Shown here: positions 57,830 through 64,000 of the stretch, in pieces
How the letters are laid out: each line of letters opens with the position of its first letter
How positions within the stretch are numbered: the stretch's first letter is position 1
Assembly (NCBI RefSeq): GCF_004053875.1
Contig: NZ_SBIP01000001.1
Coordinates: forward strand, 682,001-746,000
Length of the DNA: 64,000 bases
DNA from: Neorhizobium lilium
GTDB lineage: Bacteria > Pseudomonadota > Alphaproteobacteria > Rhizobiales > Rhizobiaceae
Reading direction: 5' to 3'
Notes under the pieces: model-generated
What the model saw: the letters and a program-made list of their open reading frames with translations, nothing else
Databases searched by the model: none
Told to the model about the DNA's origin: nothing
Translations under genes and position numbers: made by a program

Positions 57830-58882
57830 ATGGTCGATTATCGTTATCTCGGACGCAGCGCCCTCAAAGTGTCGCCGCTCAGCCTCGGCACCATGATGTT
57901 CGGCGGGCCGACGCCCGACGACGTAGCTTTCCGCATCATCGACAAGGCGCGCGAGCAGGGCATCAACTTCATCGACACGGCCGATGTCTACCATGACGGA
58001 AAGTCGGAAGAAGTCGTCGGCCGCGGCATCAAGGCAACGCGCGACCACTGGGTGCTTGCGACCAAGTTCGTGAACTCTCATACGAAGGGTCCCAACCTCG
58101 GCGGACACTCCCGCAAATGGGTGATCGAGACGGTCGAAAACTCCCTGCGCCGTCTCAATACGGACTATATCGACATCCTCTATTTCCACCGCGCCGTTTT
58201 CGACGCACCGCTGGAGGAGCCGATCCGGGCCATCGCCGATCTCATCCGCGCCGGCAAGTTGCGCTACTTTGGCGTCTCGAATTTCCGTGGCTGGCGCATT
58301 GCCGAAGTCGCCCATCTTGCCGATCAGCTCGGCATCGACCGCCCGGTGGCCAGCCAGCCGCTTTATAACATCGTCAACCGCACGGCGGAGGCCGAGCAGC
58401 TTCCAGCTGCCGAGCATTACGGCCTCGGTGTTGTATCCTACTCTCCGCTCGCGCGCGGCGTGCTGACCGGCAAGTACCAGCCGGGCGAAGCACCCGGCGC
58501 CGATACCCGCGCCGGCCGGGGCGACAAGCGTATCCTGGAAACGGAATGGCGGCCGGAATCGGTCGAAATCGCCAAGAAGATTGCGGCTCATGCGGCAGCC
58601 AAGGGCATTTCCGCCGCCGATTTCGCCCTGGCCTGGGTGCTGAACAACAAGCTGGTAACCGCCACGATCACCGGCCCGCGCACGGAAGAGCATTGGGACG
58701 GTTATGTCCGTGCACTCGATATCCGCCTCGATGCCAGCGACGAAGCGCTGATCGACAGCCTGGTGACACCCGGCCACCCCTCGACCGCCGGCTTCAACGA
58801 TCCGAGCCATCCGCTTGAAGGACGCATTCCCCGCCATGCCGAACCGGCGATCCAGCCGGCTGCACCCCGCGCGGTTGCCTGA
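57830..58882 (+). CDS. Aldo/keto reductase
   Basis: A 350-residue NADPH-dependent (beta/alpha)8 reductase, of the YajO/potassium-channel-beta-like group. The tetrad is complete: Asp49, Tyr54, Lys79 and His120 (DILYFHR). The cofactor region is GPRTEEHWDGY near residue 284. ATG 57830 has AAGGAG nine bases upstream, and the gene follows the DppF-type ATPase by 20 bases, so it belongs to the same operon. It may reduce the aldehyde or ketone produced when a flavin monooxygenase cleaves an imported sulfonate or ether. That link is inferred. Confidence 0.9.
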   Translation: MVDYRYLGRSALKVSPLSLGTMMFGGPTPDDVAFRIIDKAREQGINFIDTADVYHDGKSEEVVGRGIKATRDHWVLATKFVNSHTKGPNLGGHSRKWVIETVENSLRRLNTDYIDILYFHRAVFDAPLEEPIRAIADLIRAGKLRYFGVSNFRGWRIAEVAHLADQLGIDRPVASQPLYNIVNRTAEAEQLPAAEHYGLGVVSYSPLARGVLTGKYQPGEAPGADTRAGRGDKRILETEWRPESVEIAKKIAAHAAAKGISAADFALAWVLNNKLVTATITGPRTEEHWDGYVRALDIRLDASDEALIDSLVTPGHPSTAGFNDPSHPLEGRIPRHAEPAIQPAAPRAVA

Positions 58883-58898
58883 AAATAGAACAAGAGGT

Positions 58899-58923
58899 CG
58901 CCGGCAGCTTGAACCTGCCGGCG
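58899..58923. repeat. Intercistronic GC-rich hairpin
   Basis: CGCCGGCAG (58899-58907) and CTGCCGGCG (58915-58923) form a nine-pair stem with a seven-base loop and no T tract. It lies between the aldo/keto reductase and DszC-like genes and may set the relative stability of the two message halves. Confidence 0.45.
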
Positions 58924-58953
58924 GCAGAGACGTCTCCCCAAGGATGAAGAAGA

Positions 58954-60192
58954 ATGTCGAGCTCAGCCGGACAGACCGCCATCAAACAGTCGAATGCCGT
59001 GCCCACCCGCGAAGAGATCTTTGCGAGCGCGCGGGAGATCGCGCGGGAAGCGGCCAAGGGTGCCGCAGCCTGCGATCTGACCGGAAAGCTGCCGCTCGAC
59101 ATCTATCGGAATATCAAGGATGCCAAACTCGGAACGCTGCGCATCCCCGCTTCCAAGGGCGGGCCGGGCGGCTCGATTTCCGACTATATCGATCTTCTGC
59201 TGATCCTGGGCACGGGTGACAGCAACATACCGCATGGCCTGCGCAGCCATTTCAACTTTACGGAAACTCTAGCGCTTGCGCCGATCGAACTCGAAGATCG
59301 ACGGCATCTCGAAAACGTTCTGGCGGGCAAGCTATTCGGCGGCGCCCATACGGAACAGGGCACGCAACGCCCTGGCGAGGTTTCTGCCCGACTGACGCGC
59401 GACGGCGACCGCTACAGGCTGAACGGCCGCAAATGGTATGCGACCGGCACGGCTTTCGCCGATTTCGCCTCGTTCAGCGCACTGGACGAGAACGGTGATA
59501 AGGCGGGCGTGCTCATTCCGGTGAATCGCCCCGGCCTGACCATCCTCGACGATTGGGACGGCATGGGGCAGCGGCTGACCGCAAGCGGCGGCGTGCTGCT
59601 CGAAAATGTCGAGGTCCTGCCGCATGAACTGACCCACCGGCGAATGGATTCCTATGTCGGCCGGCACAGCTCGACGCTACGGCAGCTCCATCTTGCGGCC
59701 TCCGCCGCCGGCGCAGTGCAGGCTGCCGTCCTGGAGGGCATCGATTATGTGCAGAACAAGGCCCGTTCCTCCCTGCACAGTGGCGCCGAAAGCGCCAGCC
59801 GGGATCCATTCGTGCAGAAAACAGTCGGCGAAATCTCGGCCGGCGCATTTTCCGTCGTGGCACTGATCCGGGAAGCCGCAAGGGCGCTCGATCGTACCGC
59901 GGATGCCATTGCAGGTGGAAATGCACAAGATATCGAAGCAGCGCTGATCGAAAGCTCGCTGACGACATCGCGCACGCAAATCATCACCTCGCAGCTTGCG
60001 CTCAGCGTCGCGACCAATATCTACGAGCTCGGCGGGGCATCGACCACATCGCGCTCCCTCAATCTGGACCGCCACTGGCGCAATATTCGGACGATCTACA
60101 ATCACAATCCGCTCTCCCACAAGGCGCGCGTCGTCGGCGATTATTATCTGAACGGCACAACGACCCATCTTGAGGAGGGGCGGGTATTCTAG
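58954..60192 (+). CDS. DszC/SfnB-like flavin-dependent monooxygenase (acyl-CoA dehydrogenase fold)
   Basis: A 412-residue protein with the acyl-CoA dehydrogenase fold adapted for FMNH2-dependent oxygenation, as in DszC, SfnB and related sulfur-acquisition enzymes. It shows RIPASKGGPGGSISDYIDL, the flavin-site segment LNGRKWYATGTAFADF, and the C-terminal hallmark LDRHWRNIRTIYNHNPLSHKARVVG, which separates these monooxygenases from true dehydrogenases. ATG 58954 has AAGGA upstream. It follows the aldo/keto reductase gene in the same direction. It would oxidise an organosulfur or related substrate with reduced flavin from a separate reductase. Confidence 0.85.
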   Translation: MSSSAGQTAIKQSNAVPTREEIFASAREIAREAAKGAAACDLTGKLPLDIYRNIKDAKLGTLRIPASKGGPGGSISDYIDLLLILGTGDSNIPHGLRSHFNFTETLALAPIELEDRRHLENVLAGKLFGGAHTEQGTQRPGEVSARLTRDGDRYRLNGRKWYATGTAFADFASFSALDENGDKAGVLIPVNRPGLTILDDWDGMGQRLTASGGVLLENVEVLPHELTHRRMDSYVGRHSSTLRQLHLAASAAGAVQAAVLEGIDYVQNKARSSLHSGAESASRDPFVQKTVGEISAGAFSVVALIREAARALDRTADAIAGGNAQDIEAALIESSLTTSRTQIITSQLALSVATNIYELGGASTTSRSLNLDRHWRNIRTIYNHNPLSHKARVVGDYYLNGTTTHLEEGRVF

Positions 60193-60211
60193 CGATCGGT
60201 GCCAGAGAGCG

Positions 60212-61183
60212 ATGAGAACAGAAAGCCTCCTTTCGGCGCGTAACGTTGCGCAATTGAGACTGCCGACCCTGTCGCGGCTGCCGCCGCTGACGGCATTGCG
60301 CGCCTTTGTCGTGGCGGCAAGGCATGCAAGCTTTGCTCGCGCCGCCGAGGAACTGCACGTCTCGACAGCCGCGATCGGCCAGCAGGTCCGTATTCTGGAG
60401 ACCCATCTCGGGCACAACCTGTTTAGCCGTCAGCGAGGCGAACTTGCGCTGACGGAAGCGGGTGCCGCGCTCTATCCGGGTCTTTCCGATGCCTTCGACT
60501 CCATGGTCGAAAGCATTACCGGGCTGATCCGTGCCGCAAACCGACCAACGCTGAACCTCGTGGCGGACCCGTGTTTTGCGGCGCGCTTGTTGACGCCGCT
60601 GCTCGGACGGATGCGGGAGGAGTTGAGCGATGTCGATCTGTCGATCTCGACGCTGCAGGGCGCATTCTTCGACCCGCTTCGCTTTGACGGGGATTGCGCG
60701 ATCGTTGCACTTTCCGAGCCGATCGCAGGCTTCGTCTGCGAACCGCTGTTCGACGATTTCGTGGTTGCCGTCTGCACTCCACAATTTGCCGATCGCCACC
60801 GTCTTTATGGAGCGCCGGAACGGCTGCGCGACCCAGACGTGGAAACCCTGCGCGACGCGGGAGACGATCCTGCCTTCGACTGGACGAACTGGCTGCGGGC
60901 ATGCGGCCTGGCCGTGCGCCCGGCACGCGCCGGATTGCGCTTTTCCAATCAGCCCGTGCTGATCGAGGCAACACTTGCCGGCCATGGCATTTCGCTGCTG
61001 CGCCATTCCCTCGTTGTGGAGGAATTGAACGCGGGCAGGCTGCTCACTCCCTTTGGTTCCCCGCAACCGGCGGCAAGCCGCTACCATCTCATCGCCAGCC
61101 CCGAACGCCGGCGCCAATCGGGTATCGTGTTTCTGCTGTCGCTGCTCAGAAAGAGCGACAGCGAAATCATAGCGGCGGCCTGA
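60212..61183 (+). CDS. LysR family transcriptional regulator (GcvA-like)
   Basis: A 323-residue regulator with a helix-turn-helix near residues 25-85 (LPPLTALRAFVVAARHASFARAAEELHVSTAAIGQQVRILE) and a periplasmic-binding-like effector domain from about residue 110. The LPPLxALRAF opening marks the GcvA-type subgroup. ATG 60212 is preferred, with AGAGAG upstream; it starts 19 bases after the monooxygenase stop, so it is probably co-transcribed with the operon. It likely activates the local sulfur genes, perhaps binding the large palindrome at 53719. Confidence 0.9.
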   Translation: MRTESLLSARNVAQLRLPTLSRLPPLTALRAFVVAARHASFARAAEELHVSTAAIGQQVRILETHLGHNLFSRQRGELALTEAGAALYPGLSDAFDSMVESITGLIRAANRPTLNLVADPCFAARLLTPLLGRMREELSDVDLSISTLQGAFFDPLRFDGDCAIVALSEPIAGFVCEPLFDDFVVAVCTPQFADRHRLYGAPERLRDPDVETLRDAGDDPAFDWTNWLRACGLAVRPARAGLRFSNQPVLIEATLAGHGISLLRHSLVVEELNAGRLLTPFGSPQPAASRYHLIASPERRRQSGIVFLLSLLRKSDSEIIAAA

Positions 61184-61187
61184 TACA

Positions 61188-61217
61188 GGCAAGGGAAGCC
61201 GCAAGGCGTCCCTTGCC
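61188..61217. terminator. Bidirectional terminator between LysR and LLM genes
   Basis: GGCAAGGGA (61188-61196) pairs with TCCCTTGCC (61209-61217), with a small GCC/GGC hairpin in the loop, followed by TCATTGCTTTT on the plus strand. It lies between converging genes. Confidence 0.6.
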
Positions 61218-61230
61218 TCATTGCTTTTGA

Positions 61231-62583
61231 TCAAGCGCTTGCCCGGATCGCTTGCCTCTCGGCAAAAAGGCTATCTGGCCTTGGCAAGCCGTAATGGTCA
61301 CGCAGGGTCGACCCTTCGTAGTCTTCGCGGAAAAGGTTTCGTTTGCGCAGGATCGGCAGGACGCCATCGATGAAGCGGTCCAACCCACCCGTCAGCCAGG
61401 GCGGCATGACATTGAAGCCATCTGCCGCGCCTTCAATGAACCAGGTCTCGATCCAGTCCGCGACCTGCTCGGGCGTGCCGGCAATCACCTTGTGGCCACG
61501 ACCTCCGGCGAGACGATGAATGAGCTGGCGGATGGTCGGGTTCTCCCGATCGATGACGTCGAGCACGAGCTGATGCCGGCTGCTATTGGCCTGGGCGCGG
61601 GTCGCTTCGACCAGATCACGCGGCAAGGGCTTGTCGATATCCAACCCCGAAAGATCGATGCCGGTGATCCGCTTCAATTGGTTCAGCGAGAAGGCGGGCT
61701 GAACCAGATCGTTGAATTCCGCTTCCAGCGCAATCGCTTCCTGTTCGGTGCCGGCGATGAACGGGCTGATGCCCGGCAGAACCTTGATATGCGCGGGATT
61801 GCGGCCGAAGCCCGCGGCGCGTGCCTTGATATCGGAATAGAAGGCGCGCGCGCTTTCGATCGTCTGATGCGCGGTAAAGATCGCTTCGGCATGTTTCGCG
61901 GCGAAACCCCGTCCTTCCTCCGATGATCCCGCCTGGACGTAAACCGGCCTTCCCTGCGGCGAACGGTTGACGTTCAGCGGTCCCTGCACCGAATAGAACT
62001 CACCCTTATGGGCAATCTCGTGGATGCGGTCGGTTTCTGCGAAAAGGCCACTTTCCTTGTCGGCGATGATGGCATCGTCTTCCCAGCTGTCCCACAGTTT
62101 TGTAACGACATCTACAAATTCCTCGCCCTGACGATAACGATCGGCATGCGGAGGATGGCGGTCGAGGCCGAAATTCTTTGCTGCCTGCTCGGCCGAGGTG
62201 GTCACAATGTTCCAGCCGACCCGCCCGCCGCTGATATGGTCGAGTGAGGCGAAGAGGCGGGCAAGATTGTAGGGTTCGTAATAGGTCGTGGAGGCCGTGG
62301 CGATGAAACCGATCTTCTCCGTCACCGCCGCAAGTGCCGCAAATGTCGTGATCGGCTCGAGGCGATGTCGGGCGGAAAACCGGATATTCGCGTCGAGTAC
62401 CGGTGCATCCGCGAAGAAGAGCGCATCGAGCTTGGCTGCTTCAGCGCGCCGCGCTATTTCCTGGTAAAGGCTGATGTCTGCGATGCGATGCGGTTCGGAC
62501 TCGCTATAACGCCAGGCCGCCTCGTGATGGCCGCCGGGATAGATGAACGCATTGAGGACGAGTTTGTCGGGTCTTCTGCTCAT
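61231..62583 (-). CDS. NtaA/SnaA/DszA-like FMN-dependent monooxygenase
   Basis: A 450-residue luciferase-like monooxygenase of the NtaA/SnaA/DszA (SoxA) group. Diagnostic blocks are LNAFIYPGGHHEAAWR near residue 10, LDALFFADAPVLDANIRF near 53, TTYYEPYNLARLFASLDHISGGRVGWNIVTT near 98, and NRSPQGRPVYVQAGSSEEGRGFAAKHAEAIFT near 207. Members cleave C-S or C-N bonds using FMNH2. ATG 62583 is used. It follows the partial receptor gene on the same strand across a hairpin. With the DszC-like enzyme nearby it could carry out stepwise desulfurisation of an imported compound. Confidence 0.9.
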   Translation of the reverse strand: MSRRPDKLVLNAFIYPGGHHEAAWRYSESEPHRIADISLYQEIARRAEAAKLDALFFADAPVLDANIRFSARHRLEPITTFAALAAVTEKIGFIATASTTYYEPYNLARLFASLDHISGGRVGWNIVTTSAEQAAKNFGLDRHPPHADRYRQGEEFVDVVTKLWDSWEDDAIIADKESGLFAETDRIHEIAHKGEFYSVQGPLNVNRSPQGRPVYVQAGSSEEGRGFAAKHAEAIFTAHQTIESARAFYSDIKARAAGFGRNPAHIKVLPGISPFIAGTEQEAIALEAEFNDLVQPAFSLNQLKRITGIDLSGLDIDKPLPRDLVEATRAQANSSRHQLVLDVIDRENPTIRQLIHRLAGGRGHKVIAGTPEQVADWIETWFIEGAADGFNVMPPWLTGGLDRFIDGVLPILRKRNLFREDYEGSTLRDHYGLPRPDSLFAERQAIRASA

Positions 62584-62616
62584 GGAGCTGGTTCTCCCCT
62601 TCCTGAATTTGTCAGT

Positions 62617-62649
62617 GCCGGGCGGCCGCGGTGATCACGGCCGCCCGGC
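62617..62649 (-). repeat. Strong GC hairpin between receptor and monooxygenase genes
   Basis: GCCGGGCGGCCG (62617-62628) and CGGCCGCCCGGC (62638-62649) give a perfect 12-pair stem with a nine-base loop. There is no T tract. It lies 13 bases after the receptor stop on the minus strand and probably protects the receptor message while lowering expression of the downstream monooxygenase. Confidence 0.5.
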
Positions 62650-62662
62650 CGTTTCATCCGCG

Positions 62663-64000
62663 TCATGCCTTGAGCCACGCCCGGGAAATATTGCCGCCAA
62701 GACCTTCCGCGCCCTGGGCATAGCTCTGAACCTTGACGCTGCCGACAACCGGCTGGATCGGCGAGACGAGATTGATGACTGGCAGGTCACGCGCGATGAT
62801 GACCTGGAAGTCCTTGAAGTACTGAGCCCGCTTCTCGATGTCCGGTTCCGCAGCGGCTGCCTCCAGCAAGCGGTCGACCTCGGGATTCTCGTAATGGCTG
62901 GCATTCGAGAACGGCAGACCGATCTTGAAGTTTTTGCTCCAGTAGACACGCTGCACGCCGGCAGTCGGATCGAATGTGTTCGACAGCGATTCCACCGACA
63001 GGTCCCAGGTGCGGTCGGTATAGACGACCTTCACATAGGTGCCGAAATCGAATTTCTGGATATCCGGCTCGATGCCTATCTTGATCAGCGCCTGCGCGAT
63101 GAAGTCGGAATAGGTTTGCGGATTGAACGGATTGTTCGTTACCCGCAGCTTGAAGCGCTTGCCGCCCTCCTTGCGTGGGTAACCCGCCTCGTCCAGCAGC
63201 TTTTCCGCAAGTGCAATATCGAACTTGGCGAAGGGGATGTCCGGGTTGTGGAATTTTGCAAGGCCGGGGCTGATCGGCGTCGGCGACGGAATGGCATAAC
63301 CATAGAGGACGATGTCGATCAGAGCCTTGACGTCGATTGCATGCGCGATGGCCTGACGGACCTTCAATTCCTTGCGATAGGGATTTTCGAGATTGATGAC
63401 GAGCTGGTTCTGCTGGCCGGCATAGGCATAGATGCGATCGTCGATCTGCAGCTTCGAAATGCCCTTCAACCGCTCAAGATCCCCCAGCGGAACGGGATTG
63501 GGACCGATATCGCCCTCGCCGGTCTCAAGAGCCGCAGCCCTTGCACCCGCATCGTTGATGAGGCGGATGATGACGCGGTCGAGGTAGGGACGCGGCGCAT
63601 CCCAATAGGCGGCGTTGCGTTCGAGCAGGATATGGCTGCCCGGCACCCATTCTTTCAGCACGAAGGGACCGCTGCCGATGATCTGATCGGGCTTCGGACT
63701 TTCCGTTGGCTTGAAGGTCTCGAATATATGCTTCGGGACGATCGGTGATTCCGAACCCGCAAGCGCGGTAATCAGGCCCGGCGACGGTTTGGCAAGCCTG
63801 ATCTTCGCCACCAGCGGATCCGTCGTGTCCACGTCGGTCACCTGCGAAAAGATCGCCCGGCCCCGGGGATGGGCTTCCTTCAGGCGAAGCACCGAAAACG
63901 CGACATCCGCCGAGGTCACCGGCTTGCCATCGTGGAATTTCGCGCCGTCACGCAGGCGGAAGATATATTCGCGCCCGTCCGGCGAGATGGTCCATTCCTT
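62663..64000 (-). CDS. Oligopeptide-family ABC periplasmic binding protein (N-terminus beyond window)
   Basis: The visible 445 residues run from KEWTISPDGREYIFRLRDG at the window edge to the stop at 62663. They match the family 5 receptor fold and the paralogue at 52038-53636, for example DGKPVTSADVAFSVLRLKEAHPRGRAIF, GSGPFVLKEWVPGSHILLERNAAYWDAPRPYLD and FDPTAGVQRVYWSKNFKIGLPFSNASHYENPEVDRLLEAA. The signal peptide and about 90 residues lie outside. No permease genes are visible on this side, so it may share the importer encoded at 53905-57809. Confidence 0.9.
   Translation of the reverse strand, partial: KEWTISPDGREYIFRLRDGAKFHDGKPVTSADVAFSVLRLKEAHPRGRAIFSQVTDVDTTDPLVAKIRLAKPSPGLITALAGSESPIVPKHIFETFKPTESPKPDQIIGSGPFVLKEWVPGSHILLERNAAYWDAPRPYLDRVIIRLINDAGARAAALETGEGDIGPNPVPLGDLERLKGISKLQIDDRIYAYAGQQNQLVINLENPYRKELKVRQAIAHAIDVKALIDIVLYGYAIPSPTPISPGLAKFHNPDIPFAKFDIALAEKLLDEAGYPRKEGGKRFKLRVTNNPFNPQTYSDFIAQALIKIGIEPDIQKFDFGTYVKVVYTDRTWDLSVESLSNTFDPTAGVQRVYWSKNFKIGLPFSNASHYENPEVDRLLEAAAAEPDIEKRAQYFKDFQVIIARDLPVINLVSPIQPVVGSVKVQSYAQGAEGLGGNISRAWLKA

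Overview
This window is GC-rich, gene-dense DNA from an alphaproteobacterium, most likely a Rhizobiaceae-type soil or plant-associated bacterium. That placement is inferred from protein flavour, codon use and the heavy load of ABC importers. About 55 intact or edge-truncated genes and several gene remnants are seen. I saw no rRNA, tRNA, CRISPR array or complete insertion sequence.

Positions 1-5,777 hold an old-yellow-enzyme gene cut by the window edge, a divergent TetR regulator, a FabF-like ketoacyl synthase and a secreted GH3 glycosidase. Positions 5,989-12,317 hold a MocR regulator divergent from an operon of a signal-less periplasmic-binding-fold protein, a polar amino-acid-type ABC importer (binding protein, permease, ATPase) and an M20 amidohydrolase. 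From 25,208 down to 12,572, all on the minus strand, lies a glycoside-utilisation locus: a GH106-like protein, an MGH1-like glycosidase, a spermidine/putrescine-family ABC importer, a cysteine hydrolase, a MarR regulator and a GH3 beta-glucosidase. The three hydrolases lack signal peptides, so import should precede cleavage.

Positions 25,323-34,861 carry a nicotinic acid catabolic cluster: nicB-nicA on the minus strand, nicC-D-E-F-X on the plus strand and a nicR-type MarR gene. Together they would take nicotinate through 6-hydroxynicotinate, 2,5-dihydroxypyridine, N-formylmaleamate and maleamate to maleate and fumarate. A repeated palindromic motif lies in the nicA/nicC promoter gap.

From about 35,000 to 41,600 is a scarred stretch: a truncated NmrA-like gene, an HxlR/NmrA-like pair, a tauA-tauC deletion remnant, an SDR, a 106-residue protein that is 44 percent methionine, an XRE-cupin regulator with a coupled small protein, an orphan intrinsic terminator, and decayed SfnB-like and SsuD-like pieces. 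From 41,649 to the end the content is mostly sulfur scavenging: an ArsR regulator divergent from an ssu operon (binding-fold protein, ssuD, ssuC, ssuB, ssuA), a cysteine synthase, a second sulfonate-type ABC operon, and an oligopeptide-family ABC system with two paralogous binding proteins alongside an aldo/keto reductase, a DszC-like monooxygenase, a LysR regulator and an NtaA/SnaA-like flavin monooxygenase. Together these could import organosulfur compounds, release sulfite with flavin-dependent monooxygenases and feed the sulfur to cysteine synthesis.
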